Of a stretch of DNA of 64,000 bases, positions 25,167 through 37,105 are shown piece by piece. The notes below the pieces were generated by a model. That model did not search any database and was not told the origin of the DNA. It saw only the letters and a list, made by a program, of their open reading frames with translations. The DNA comes from Pachyseris speciosa (taxonomy: Eukaryota > Cnidaria > Anthozoa > Scleractinia > Pachyseridae): NCBI GenBank assembly GCA_016490735.1, contig JAEMWC010000278.1, forward strand, positions 276,001-340,000, in the 5' to 3' direction. Within the stretch, counting starts at the first letter, position 1. The number at the start of each line of letters is the position of its first letter. The translations under genes and the position numbers were made by a program.

Positions 25167-25732
25167 TTTTAACTTTTAACACTTTATTGCGATTGTATAC
25201 TGCCAATCTTATTTGCAACACTAGCATTACTTACAATTACTAGCAACGTTACTTAGAAATCTAACACTATTTACAATACTGAGATTACTAATAAAGTTTT
25301 AAACTCTAACTTCCCTTACAGTACGAACATCACTTTATTTTACTAACAAGAAATGGTTCTACTTAACAATAATACTACTAATAACCCTAACACTTAAACA
25401 AAAAAAAAATTAAACAGATACAATACTGCTACTTAAACAATAGCACCTTAAAATAACCGCTACAGCAAATCCCTCCACTTCATGTAAAAACAATTGAGTC
25501 TATTTTCACTTGTGGCAATACACTTTTCTAGTTCTATTTTTTCTCGTACCGAGACGGCAAAGTCTGGAAATTGATATTTTTTGACGGCAAAGTCTGGAAA
25601 TTGATATTTTTTGACATTTTATTGCGCAGTTGAACAGAAAATGCTTACCGATAAGAATAAGGTGGTTAAGAGTTTGAAGCAAAGAGGAGCCTTTTAAAAC
25701 GCCGTATGTGATTTCACTTTCCGTAAAATGTG
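25167..25732 (-). mobile_element. L1-like LINE 3' fragment
   Basis: Minus-strand reading ITYGVLKGSSLLQTLNHLIL then IGKHFLFNCAIK matches the C-terminal tail of L1-type coral LINE proteins as I recall them. An AATAAAG signal and an A-rich end follow (T-run at 25165-25170 on the plus strand). TCAAATTCTT at 25157-25166 and 25733-25742 is a 10-bp target duplication. Copy A has an uninterrupted site (GATCATGTTCTTGCCGG), so it inserted after the duplication. It carries an in-frame 30-bp internal duplication (QKISISRLCR twice). Confidence 0.75.
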
Positions 25733-25835
25733 TCAAATTCTTGCTGGTGTTTTGAACCGCTTCTACTTTCGAAACCTCCAACTAGCTCCTTATGTCTTGG
25801 TGGAAATCTGAAGAAGGTTTCGCAGTGTAACCTAA

Positions 25836-26154
25836 AGCCGCGGCTACACGAGCGATTTTTCGCTCGCGCCGGTGATGCGATTTTTTCAATTTTGTCGCGT
25901 CGCCAGCGCGCGCTGAATATCGCAAGTGTTGCCACCCTTGAACTGGCAACGCAACAGGTAAAAAATCGCAAGAAAATAATCGCGAGAAATGAGTTTAACT
26001 TTTCGCGATTCTTTTTCTGCGATGTTTTGAGCTGTTGCATCACCTCTGCGAGGGTGGCTACACGGGTGATTTCGACAGTGCGCCGGCGACGTGACAATTT
26101 TACAAACAATCGCATCACCATCGCAAGCAAAAAATCGCTCGTGTAGCCGCGGCT
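25836..26154. mobile_element. 319-bp Harbinger-like MITE, TAA target site
   Basis: Termini are AGCCGCGGCTACACGAGCGA and its reverse complement. It is flanked by TAA at 25833-25835 and 26155-26157. Segmental copy A has the empty site CCTAAGGCAGG at 11101-11111. A 3-bp TAA/TTA duplication is typical of PIF/Harbinger elements. 138-codon frames on both strands are by-products of self-complementarity. Confidence 0.9.
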
Positions 26155-26580
26155 TAAGGCAGGACCCGTCAGGCTGTCTGTTGCAAGGTAAGTATCCTTC
26201 TTCTCGTCGCTCTACTGATTTATTCTTGCCATTGCTTCGAGCTGAGCAGTAGAAGATTCCTACCGCGATTTGTCTTCAAGACTACGGGGCATACGCTGAA
26301 GAAAAGTAATATTTATTCCACTGATTTTAGATGGAATAAATGGGTTATGCACTGTAGCTAATTCTTTAACTTCCGGTTATAACAACATCCATTACTCTAG
26401 ATAACGTCATCATATTATATTGACAGAAACTATGTGACTTCGGGCTTCTTCGGCCTCCATCTTGGTTTGACACACAACCTGATACATAGAGCCTCGACAA
26501 ACAAAGCTCGAAGATTAAAGTGCTTCAAGTGCTGTTAAAGCAACTTTGGATATTAAGTGCATAAATGGGGCGTGAGTCTT

Positions 26581-28170
26581 CTCGTACGTGTGCGCAACTT
26601 TAAAACTTTAAAAACACTGAGTACCTCGAGTAAAATAGTGTGCTAAATAAATTCTAAAATCCACTTAGCCTAATAATAGAAAATCGACAGAAGTGTCTGC
26701 TAAATGTAAAATAGTAAAAAAGTTAATAACTTACAATTGCGACTTAAAATACAATATGTCCACGATAAAAACTATTTCACGTTTTCCACGCCTACGGTGC
26801 GTCCTGTTGCGTCCATGTAAGCAAGGAGGGATCCTTAATTTCCTTTTTCCGAGTTGATCCAGTCTCGAATGGAAAATGACAACGTTCAATCATGATTCAT
26901 GTTTGCACGCTCGAGTATAACTTTCGCTTACGATTAATGCTCCCAACCCTTGAAATCAAAGAAGACTCAACATTAAATGGGAGAAAAGGGGTAGCGGATG
27001 AAGTGTTCGGGTTGCCAATAGGGATCTGACAGGATGACATACACGGGTCAGGTGGTTGGCAACAAGAGGACCTAAACAATGAGAACATTATCAAGCAACA
27101 ACAACCAGGCTGCAGAGAGGTCCGAATCCTCTTTCTGGGGTCCTAATGCCCAGGCCTTGAGAGGTCACGATCCTCTGCTACCTTTCCAGGAGTCCCTGTA
27201 GCCCCCAGGCTACCGAGAGGTACTAATCCTCTCTCTGGGTGCTAATTCCCAGCACCCCCCCCCCCCCCCGCCCCGGGAAGAATCAGAACAACAGACATCC
27301 GAGGTTTGGTTCCTTGGTAACAAGGCTATCTGGGGGGCCTTTTCTGCCACGATAGCTGGCCATGTGAGTCTATGGGGCAAGGGGGCGACTTAAGAAATCA
27401 AACAATCAGAAAAGCCTGATAAGCTAAATATCAGTGGTCATAATCTGTTGTGACCAGAAGCAAAGAATACAATACTTGAGGCATCGGATGCCAGCTGCAA
27501 GTTAATGTTATAACATTTGTAAATAAAGCTCAATGAGCAAGCATGGTCCATGTGTCCCAAACAGCACTTGGCGTGACACTAACAGTAACAATTATAACAA
27601 TGTCTCAATGAGCAAGTATGCTGCTCAAGTCCAACATCACTAAGCTGGATAACTACAACTACTGCATAGCAGTATGATTATGTGTGACAAAAACACTTGA
27701 TAAAACTACACATAAATGTTAACACTATGCTCAGAGAGTCAAATAGGGTTGGGTGGGGCGGGAATTTTTCACAACACTCTGAGAGGTCAGAAAATTTGAA
27801 GTGAACTACAGATGTGAAGATAAAACCGCATGGTCTTTTTGATTGGCATAATGGAAATGCATAAATATAATTGGCCCGGGAATAATAAGCCATAATGGTG
27901 TGAAAGTTGAATTTGACCTTTTGCACAACGCGAAAGTGTTCGTCTTACCGGGATATTGCGTGCCAGAAATGTATATTAGAATACACGGGTCATATAACTT
28001 CTCTGACCTCCCTGGTTGTTCACATTAACTTAAATTTATATTACTTATACATTGGCTTTTTCCAGGTCATCCACGCACCGTGGTGCGCGAGCCATGGCTG
28101 GCTACGCACTCAGCAGTGAAATTGGTTCTCCAAGATCAACTTGAAGAATGTAAAATATAGAGCATATACC
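26581..28170. other. No recognised gene
   Basis: Contains related blocks with GAGAGGT and ATCCTC words (27116-27240), a poly-C run (about 27256-27270) and a weak minus-to-plus patchwork. A phrase reading KSNITKLDNYNY near 27632 hints at a retrotransposon gag N-terminus but is broken by stops. The stretch just below 28171 should hold the 3' UTR of TRAF gene 1; no AATAAA was found close to the stop. Confidence 0.4.
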
Positions 28171-29446
28171 TTACAAATCAGTTGTATCTACTATTATCTT
28201 TAGGAACATGGTATCATCTCTTACATAAGCGTGATTATTCAATTCAGTGAGTGAGCAGAACATGGGGCACCCGCTCGCTATGTTGGTTTCTCTTCTTGGT
28301 CTCTGAAAGGATGAACTGCTTGGTTCAGGTCTGAAGGCGTCGATGACGTGTTCAACGTTGTCCTGATCTAACAGCATGAATGTGACCTTCTGTCTGAAGG
28401 GCCAGCGGAGTAGCGCGTCGTACTGTCCACGCATGACAACAAAGAAAACTGAGATGTGTGTCCCTCGCCCCATGCCGTCTCCATTGAGATAAATCCGCGC
28501 ACACATCTTGTAGCCATAGTGACTGGTAAAGAAGCAAGGGCTGTAGAAAGACACCTGCTGACCGCTAGCGGCTTCGTTTCGTCTTCTAGCATACTCAGTG
28601 ATTTTCCATAAAAGCTGTCCGTCGTAGCTTGAAAATTTTTGTTGTCTGACGTTCTCCTCTAGGTTTGCCAAGGTGACATTTCTAAGAGCCAGGGTGTGTA
28701 CAATCGACTCCATCCGCCTCTCCATCCTTCGTGTGGTCTCTTGGACACCCTCTAACTGTCTTTTAACGTTAGCCAATTCTCTACTCGTCTCCATCGTAAT
28801 GCGATTGTTTTCCACCAAAAGCACCTCGTGGTCCGCAGTTTTGTTCTCAAGGCTTTTCAGTTTTCTGTTAACCTCATCATTTTGTGAGCTACGTTCAGGG
28901 CAAGGAAGATGTTGGGCAGAAGAGGCTGCAGCTAATACATTGACTGAGACCACCTTTCTTTCCAAATAATTTATCCTCTCGCTCAGCTCTCGTAATTTTT
29001 CCTCCAGATTTCTCCATCCCTCAGAGCTTAATTGCATCTTGTTGATTATATCTTGGATAACATTGTTATAGGTTGTGAACATCTGTTGCCTTCTGGAAAC
29101 AATTCTGGGGTCAGTTCGCAATGCGTATTCCATTTCGGTGCTGACACGAACAGTGAACTGAAGAAGGAGAACGCCGTGATGGACGTTTTCAAGTATTAAA
29201 TGGTCCTTCTTCTCCCTTTGACTGAGGACCTGTCAAATATGGCAAGCATTCATATTGTCTACACAATTATCCCATTTAGGGAGCCCAATATACTTGGCTT
29301 CCAAAGCAGAACACTGAAATAGTGAATATATCCTACGGGACTACTCTAGAGACCACTCGCAAAATGAAATGTTACTCAAGGGTACTTTGTATTAATGAAT
29401 TACTAAGCATATTTTCCTTAGGCGTACGGACTGGTAGACCTGGTGG

Positions 29447-29499
<53 letters not shown>

Positions 29500-32400
29500 C
29501 AAAACTATAACAAAATTCTCGAACGCGATTGGTTATCAGCAGCCCGATTTGAGCACTAATAGGACAGTGCACGAGTCATGCTTGCAATTGGACAGTGTAA
29601 TAGGACAGTTTACGCGTCATGCCTGTGTAATTGGACAATACGCGCTGTTGTCGTGCATTTTGTTGAGTAAACTATTATTTTTTTCAGAGTTCATATTAAA
29701 CTATGTGTAACCGTTTAACGCTCAACCGATGGCTAGATCGTTTCTCAAATTTTGTCATAGTTTTCATAAATTGGTAACAGAACTTCGTGTCGTCCAACTC
29801 TGTCTGTAATCATACTCGTGATTAACAAATTGGACTCCCGCTTCGCGGTCGTCCGATTTTGTATATCACTCGTATGATTACAGACCGAATTGGACTCCAC
29901 TCAGTCCTATTACCACTATTTATTATTATTATAATTATTATTATTATTGTTATTATTATTGTACATGATGAACAGTTTTCCCCGATAGAGTTCGCGGAAC
30001 AAAGATCTTTCTCTTCCAGTCTTTAAGGCTTTATTGCGGAATTTTAGACTATTGTCCATTTCAATTAGCTCGTTACGTCACTTAGTTGACTCCGCGTGGC
30101 TACTTAAGATAGTCCAATACAGGAAGGGACCTCAGTAATACTAAACAGCACAAACGGAAATGCTTCATATTAAAACCGTATCTCCTAAGTCCTAAAGTTA
30201 GTAAGGCCTCTGCCAAAGTAACTGGTATTTTTACCGCATTCCATGTTTGAGGCATCGTAATATTTTCTCCCTTCAAATCATTCTAAACCACCGTTTATAT
30301 CAGGAAGAGCCAACAAACCAGAACCCTGCCTTGGATGTGTTAGCCTCATCTCTGTCTTGGAACAACCGATCTGCGAGAATGGACAAGGACCCTGTACTCC
30401 TTCACAGTCTCCTATAATAGGGTTGATGATCTGTCAGCTATAGAAATATAATACGGTAATTTTAGTTAGGTTCACTCTGCAGTTCTGATATAACATAAAA
30501 CTCTTTATAAACTGCAAACCGTTACATCAGAACCACCTTTACCAACTCATGCAGACTTAGGTTCATTACATTACCTTCATCCTTACCTTTCCACGGGGAA
30601 TTCCTTCTTTACCGCATTTATCACACACAATGACTGCTGGAAAAGCTGGGCATTCATTCTCTTTATGCAGCTGCAAGAAAATAATGTAACTACAATAATT
30701 GTGGTAAATATTTACACATGTTTACTCTGCATGATGCGTCAGAAGTCGGGGTCAACACAGTTTGCCTACCCATTATGAAGGCTATACGCCTTTCCAATCG
30801 AGTAATCTCAAAAAAGACGCTTTGTTTATGCACCTCTCATCGTTCAACCTTTATCACTTCACGTGTAGATCAGATTATATCTTTAGGATTTGAATCTGGT
30901 GGTACACGGAATTTAATGGGTAGGCTTTCATGGAATAGCTTTTCTATACAAAATGTACTTTATCATTCTCCAGAGCAGAGGTAGAAGGTCTTGTATAGTT
31001 AACATCAGAGTCACGTTCAATTATAGCATCATTTTCGTTGGCAAATTCAACGGAATAAAATAAATAACAGTTTTCTCGTTCACCAAATAAAAGTCATGAT
31101 ATAGTACCGTCATTCTGTTCAAGACTATCTGCACATGACAAAGGTCGCATTCCACCAATCTAAACTTGCATTCGTTTTGCAAGTGCTCAGGAAGTAGAGC
31201 TTTCTTGACCATCACACCACACTCTGCATGTACACAAGACACCTTCAGGAATTCACAGCCACTAGTGTGTTCCTGTAAAATGGATAAATGAGATTCAAAT
31301 TACCACCAAATTCTGATCAACTCCAACCCTTTTCAATTATCAGTCCTTTTCATGTCTTGCTGGTTTATCGGGAGGATAACCTCCTAGATTGAAAGATTGT
31401 GCTCAACATTTTTCATCTGTCCTCAACGTTTCGCATCTCCACCAATTCAGTTCTAGTGTTGAACAATACACTAGCCTCGGGTATTTAATAATCCGATACA
31501 CTGGCAGCCAGAGGTGGTTTACTTACTACACATATTACTCATCATGCTTTAAAAACGAGTAACTTCTGCATTAAGACTGTACGCGTCCACCGTCTTAAAG
31601 ATCTTTATAACATTAGCTATTGATGACTTCACAGTCACTTATTTTTTTTCTTGATTGAGCCCTTAACTATTCAAATGAAAGACAACAATGTTACGATTAA
31701 AATACTTAACAAATAAAGAAGCCTAAGCCGTGCATTACACTGTGATAAAACACTCCGCCGGACATTCGACAACACGAGGGAAACGCAGAAAACACGAGCC
31801 GCAGGCGAGTGCCCTCTACACCCCCCGAGTGCTCCCAAATGCCCGGCGGAGCGTCCCATCACATCATTGATCATTACATTGCCTCCTTACTGGATATGTT
31901 ACAGACCTTACTTACAGTCTCTACTTACAATATATTTACAACCATGCTTTTACCCATTGACTTATGTTACAGCAAAGAAGGACCTATTAATGACTTCACA
32001 GTCACTTATTTGTAACTGAATTGTGTCACTGCTTATACTGACCAGCCGTCCAAATTGAAAATATATATAAGTATATACTGGATTATTCAAACGCTGCCTC
32101 ACTCCTTTTGACAAATAGAAATGTTGATTAACAGGAACTGGGTTAGCTTAGGGCAGAGCTCATAAGGAAAAACACTGGCGCAGAACCAACTCTACTAACC
32201 ACTGTATGACTGGTGCATCCACCTTTATTCAAGGGATGCACAATAACTCTAATACCTCCAAGTGTCTGACTTCTCCTTGCCATTTGCATCCGTCTTCCGC
32301 GAAATTGCAGTGCACAACGATAGCAAATACTTCGCGATTCATACATTGGTCCTCAAAAACCTAAGTAAAATATACTGTGTGAAAATGAATATATGAAAAT

Positions 32401-34105
32401 CAATTGTCACCAAGGGTGTGGACGTTAGGCAGAAAGACAAAGGAGCGGAAAGAAGGAGGGCAGGAAAAAAATACTTCCGCCCCTTTTCCTTACCCCTTTG
32501 ATTTGCTTTAAACTCTCCACGGTTTGAAAATTCCATATACCGGCCTAATTTTATGAGAAATGAGGCTCCTTCTAAGAACGACCAAAATCCAATAGAAAAG
32601 AAACGTTTCAAGTCTATAACACTGCGGTACATTATTCTTAGGATGAGAAGAAACAGGAAAATGTTATTAAAATAACTCTAAATAGAAGAAACTTTTAGTA
32701 AGCACTTTTTCTTTTACAAAATAGCGCGGAGGCTGAGAACTTAATTATTTTAAGAATGCACTTTGTGGTTGAAATGAATGTACAAACACAACGAGGACAG
32801 AAAAGAAGTAGCGTCGTACCTCATTTGGAAGAAGTTGTTGTTTATCCACGAGGCAAACCATCACAACTTCAACTTGATCCCTGAAAATATAAATATCCAT
32901 ATGTGTAGGCGACCGGGTAGTACAAAAATTCTTGAGCCCAGTCGACCAACAGAGTTCTATGTAGAAGACTAAGTGAACGCAAACAGTTTTATCTTTATTC
33001 AGTGACTTGCTATAGTACTAATTTCTTCGTAACAGCGATCAACTGATAATAGGTTCGATGATAAAGATGAAGAGACGAAGTAGTTAATCGGTGTGAAGTA
33101 TGAGAGTGTGGTTCCAACTAGAACACAAATAAAACAGAAAACTACTTAACACGTTAAACTCTAACATTTAAGGCCTAATCACGCGATAAACAAAAAATGA
33201 AAAATAAACACTAAACTAAGCCATAAAACAAGAATGGTGATGACTATAGAACAAAATAACAAACTTATTTTAGTCTCCGGGATGGGAAGGATTTCTACTC
33301 AATTCTTGTTTCGGCAATTTCGTAAGAGATTACCGCTAGTGACAAGGATGGACTGACGACTAATTTCTGATCGACGTATAGGTTAATTTAAAGGCACGTG
33401 GCTGGACACAATAGTGTATTCATAACTGAAAAGCAACAAATCATTGTCTACGCGATATGTGAAGCTTGAAACTTAGAAAGCTATAAATTTGGAAGTTCCT
33501 GTCCCGAAAGCTAACTGACTTAAGTTATTAGCGTGCAAAACTAGCAATATGTAAATTTAGTATTTTGAGTCTTAAATAGGAACGTGATTTCCGTGTTACA
33601 GTTTCCGGGAGACAACGCCACCTGTTTACACGTGAATTTTGTCGACGTAAGCCATCCCAAACGAACAGCTTTGTCATGTCAATTTAACCCTTTCACTTCT
33701 ATTCATCCCTTGTGTAGTATGCTTCTTGCCACTCTTGTCACTCCTTTTTGTTTATTTAGCGTTATCGTTTCAATTTCTAAACACTTATAATTTTATTGTT
33801 ACACACCTCATTGTGCTGTTATTTCACCTGCAACTGACGATGATCGTAGTACGATCAAAGCATTTCTCTTTTTAAACTAAAAAAATGTTTTCTTTTTTCT
33901 TAAAATTATTACCAGTCTGCTTCTCTCAAACCTTTAGAAAATATATTTATACTTACTGAATGAGATTGGGCAACAGACAGGAACGGCAATAGAAGTGTCC
34001 ACAGCTTGTCTGCATAGCATCTCTCAACAACAGCTTACAGTAAGTACAGAAGTACTTATTGTCGATATTTCCCTTGTCAGGATTTGCTAAATGAAATCCA
34101 GGCAT
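28171..34105 (-). CDS. TRAF3-like signalling adaptor, TRAF gene 1
   Basis: Seven exons on the minus strand: 33957-34105 (ATG, in-frame TAG just upstream), 32820-32880, 32256-32360, 31108-31272, 30587-30670, 30350-30437 (damaged) and 28171-29229. Phases fit: 149+61 nt then multiples of three. Without exon 6 the product is 540 residues, close to human TRAF3 (568). RING ligands are C20, C23, C35, H37, C40, C43, C59 and D62, the CxxD ending also seen in TRAF RINGs. TRAF zinc fingers follow (exons 3-6), then a coiled coil (about 260-386) and the TRAF-C/MATH domain (about 389-536; [32 protein letters not shown]). TRAFs link TNF-receptor or TIR-type receptors to NF-kB and MAPK signalling in the cytoplasm; the RING can act as E3 ligase. 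Exon 6 has a 2-bp deletion and a lost donor, so it may be skipped or the gene may be decaying. Confidence 0.88.
29446..29500. repeat. (TTA)n microsatellite
   Basis: Pure TTA run in the last intron of TRAF gene 1. Frames coding poly-Leu or poly-Asn here are artefacts. Confidence 0.95.
29501..29965. repeat. Repeat-like intronic block and second (TTA)n
   Basis: Recurrent phrases AATAGGACAGT and AATTGGACTCC in both orientations, with an imperfect inverted layout, then a second TTA run at 29918-29960. It looks like an interspersed element, but termini were not defined. Confidence 0.4.
31623..32010 (-). mobile_element. Retroposed insertion in TRAF gene 1 intron 3
   Basis: A perfect 21-bp direct repeat, ATGACTTCACAGTCACTTAT plus T, occurs at 31623-31643 and 31990-32010. 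It flanks about 346 bp with a T-run at the low-coordinate side, that is an A-run at the minus-strand 3' end. Long target duplication plus oligo(A) fits LINE-driven retroposition. The insert contains a diverged hairpin of the family seen at 46885-47071 (AATAAAGAAGCCT). Confidence 0.6.
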
Positions 34106-34279
34106 GAAGATCTAGATTTAAATTCTGCTTTATCCAACTGAATTATGTAAACACTGTAACTGTAACACTGACACGACCAAAAAGGTCATAAATTTGTGGC
34201 TATATTCTCCAACTGCACAAGTCTGCTCCAAGTTTGACTTCTTTTAACGCTGGAATCGATCTTGATCAGGTTAACTGAA
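34106..34279 (-). promoter_or_regulatory. 5' flank of TRAF gene 1
   Basis: Short region between the start codon of TRAF gene 1 and a SINE. It must hold the 5' UTR or its splice site and perhaps promoter elements. No TATA box or named factor site stands out. The SINE begins only about 175 bp upstream of the ATG. Confidence 0.3.
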
Positions 34280-34725
34280 ATAATAAAATAATAAATAAAC
34301 TTTTATTTATATAGCGCCTATATCACTAGCTGTTCTAGGCACTTTACAACACTGGCCGGGGGACTTTGCCAGACTGCTTATAACACAGTTTACAATTAAT
34401 GAAGTTGAGTATGAGTGCCCCCGTAATATCAATATCAAATTAAGACAGACACTAGGGGTGGTCCCTGCCAGAGTTTTGTTACGTCCCTAGTGGTTCTTTT
34501 ACGTCCCACAGAATCAGTGAATTATGAAGAGTTGTGAGACGGGGCCTACGGTTTATCGTCCTTATCCGAGAAGACTAGAAAGTCTGACCATTTGTAGATG
34601 TCATTACAAAGGCAGCACTTTCTCCTCAATTATTTAAAGACCCTGAGTGTTGGTCCGGCCGGGGTTTGAACCCGCGACCTCCCGCACGGTAGTCCGGTGC
34701 TCTACCACTGAGCTAACCGGTTGGT
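34280..34725 (-). mobile_element. tRNA-derived SINE, about 445 bp
   Basis: Minus strand starts ACCGGTTAGCTCAGTGGTAG (A box) and continues to CGCGGGTTCAAACCC (B box), the internal Pol III promoter of a tRNA head. The body ends with GCGCTATATAAATAAAAG-type sequence and an AT-rich tail at 34280-34300. The acceptor stem does not pair, so it is not a working tRNA gene. A head-only copy lies at 58112-58242. Confidence 0.85.
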
Positions 34726-35329
34726 GGAAATATGTATTAAAACAGAATCACACATTATAGAGAATAACAGGAAGGCTTCTGAGTCTCTCATTCAACAGCT
34801 GCTTATGATGTTTATGAACTTCAGATCCCAAATTGTTGGGAACAAATTGAATTGTAAACGTTTTGAAAATCGAGGGAGTCCAAACATGAAAGTTGGAATG
34901 GTCTTTCTTCGCTTTTAAGACCTCAATGTCCTCTTTTTTGACCGGCGATTATTCTTTAGAATTATATCTTTAAAGTGCAAACATCAGTGAAACAAACAAA
35001 CATCAGTGAAACAGTAGTTCCTGATAATTCCTTCAATTAACTGGAAAACTTGTTGGGGCAAAAATTCTCCAAATGTATCCACTCAATTACCAAAATAACT
35101 CCATAGCCTGTGGCTTCATACTTGCTTACGCCTCGTTGCGCCACGTGGCGCATAAGCCTCTTTCACGGCTTCTGATAGTGTAAACAAAAATTGCGAGAAT
35201 GCCACGTTGAAACTCCTGAAGAATACGAGTCAAAGTCTATTTTTTTTTCACTATGTGGCAATTCTTCTTTCTTTTCCTTTCTAGAGAATTTCATTTTAGA
35301 CTTGCTGACATCGCGTATGTGCAACCTGT
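34726..35329. other. No recognised gene
   Basis: Only short frames (65-70 codons). A small direct repeat AACATCAGTGAAAC lies at 34980-35012. Confidence 0.4.
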
Positions 35330-36010
35330 TAAGGTGGTTCCTAATGATTTCCAGCGTTTCAAGCACTACTGTTTTGATGGATCATTACTACCAACTTTTA
35401 TAAGTTAATGCCTTTAAATTGGTGTCAAAGAAATGCCCAATTATTGGTGAACAAGTTATGAAACTTTTTTTAAAATAACAGGTTACCATAGCAACACCAT
35501 AACCTGTTAAAGTCACCCCTTATTTTAGCTTTAAGTGACAATAACTCAAAAACGAGCTCGGTGATCCCCGTTTTTTATTTTCGGAAAATAATTAACATAA
35601 TATAATAAAACTTTTTGCAAAGTTTAAAAAAATTTGGTGGAGCGGATTCAGAGCCACCTTAAAGTTTCGAAACTTTAAGGTGGCTCTGAATCCGCTCCAC
35701 CATTTTTTTTTTTAAACTTTGCAAAAAGTTTTATTATATTATGTTAATTATTTTCCGAAAATAAAAAACGGGGGTCACCGAGCTCGTTTTTGAGTTATTG
35801 TCAATTAAAGCTAAAATAGGTGGTGTTTTTAACAGTTTATGGTGTTGCTATGGTAACCTGTTATTTTAAAAAAAGTTTCATAACTTGTTCACCAATAATT
35901 GGGCATTTCTTTGATACCAATTTAAAGGTAATAACGTATAAAGATTGGTAGTAGTGATCGACTGAAAAAATAGCGCTTGAAAATGCTGGAAACCGGTAGG
36001 AGCCGCCTTA
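35330..36010. mobile_element. 681-bp fold-back element, 340-bp arms
   Basis: Arms 35330-35669 and 35671-36010 are reverse complements along their whole length, meeting at the perfect palindrome CTTAAAGTTTCGAAACTTTA (35659-35678 and on). Termini are AAGGTGGTTCCTA and its diverged complement TAGGAGCCGCCTT. Identity is highest at the centre and drops outward. There is no room for a transposase. Confidence 0.9.
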
Positions 36011-36884
36011 AGGAATACTTTATCTAAGAAAGGAGTGCATTTTGCTGTAATTCGGAAATCAGTTAACCTAAAACTCCCTCAAACAATACAATGGCAACAA
36101 AGACCACGAGGGGACATAACCTTTGATAACTTGGATAAACGGCTAAAAATGAATCCATAAACTCCAAATAGGTTAGCTTGGATAAAGGGTAATAAACCTG
36201 ACTAAATCAGTCCCCGACATCAATACAAAACGCTCTCAAAACAAAATTCGAAGCTGATGTACAAATAATTCACAAATTCCTCGGCGGTAAATTTTACGGA
36301 ACACGGCCAATATTTAAGAAGTTAAATAAATAATAATGGAAAAGGAATTCACAATTATGTTTTGTCCAGAAAAAATGACAAAAAAATTGCTTGCCGATCA
36401 TTTCATTATGACGAAAGGGATTTCTTATCTGCTAGATTTTTTTCCCTCTTATTCGGCAACCTTAATTAAGTTATTATGGATTAACGCTGTGTGTGCCGAC
36501 TTATTGAATATCGGTAACTGAATATAAATCACCTGGTTAAAAATATATTATATAACCTTTGAAAAAAAGTCTAACAAATTAAAAGCTCCAAACCCAACTC
36601 CAGCCCTATACAAACAAGCAAACAAGTCGGACATGAATACCAAAAACTGACTAAAGATTACCAAACAATTAAAGTTTAGAACTAGTGAAAATCAAAGAGG
36701 CTATGAGCCATTTAACTCAGTAGGAATGCAAATTAGTCGATCTCAATAGTAGATTTTATGCATTTTGAAGCATTTGTAGGGTCACATTTAAGTGTGACAG
36801 CCTACTTCAAAACAAATATTTCTTTATATATGTTCCCTTTATCTTCGATAAAAACATCGAAAGCAAGTTTCTCCTCATCTGCGT
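36011..36884. other. No recognised gene
   Basis: AT-rich sequence with short frames only. Confidence 0.4.
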
Positions 36885-37105
36885 ACTGTAGTTGTCGTAG
36901 ATAACGTTACCGTAGTTGCTGTACTTAGTGTAGTTGCTGTAGTTGCTGTAATTGCTGTAGTTGGTGTAGCTGGCCATGGTGTAGTTGGTGTCGAGTTACT
37001 AAAGTTGGTGTAGTTGTAGTTGCGGTAGTTGCTTTAGCTGCTGTAGCTGGTGTAGTTGCTGTAGTTAGTGTAGCTGGTACAGTAACAGTAGTTGCTGTAG
37101 TAGCA
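36885..37105. repeat. GTAGTTGCT minisatellite
   Basis: Imperfect 9-base units (GTAGTTGCT, GTAGTTGGT, GTAGCTGGT) repeated over about 220 bp, with a TGGCCATGG interruption. Confidence 0.9.

Larger units (their letters stand above)
22845..26580. repeat. Segmental duplication, copy B part 2
   Basis: Partner of 7255-11448. Shared phrases include TCTAAACAACGCCT (23794 against 9955), TTCCATCACGAA (24180 against 10311) and AGTGCATAAATGGGG (26556 against 11427). It contains a LINE and a MITE that copy A lacks. Confidence 0.85.

Noticed and set aside
25714..26146. 138-codon frames on both strands
   Set aside because: They lie within the self-complementary Harbinger-like MITE and mirror each other.
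27600..27720. Copia gag N-terminus
   Set aside because: Only a dozen residues look right (NITKLDNYNY), with stops on both sides and no LTR pair found.
29322..29572. Open frames with poly-Leu or poly-Asn
   Set aside because: They translate a TTA microsatellite inside the last TRAF gene 1 intron.
34370..34381. NF-kB-like site GGGGACTTTGCC near TRAF gene 1
   Set aside because: It is inside the SINE and is not an exact match; no further support.
34650..34725. Functional tRNA gene
   Set aside because: A and B boxes are present, but the acceptor stem does not pair and the sequence continues into a SINE body and tail.
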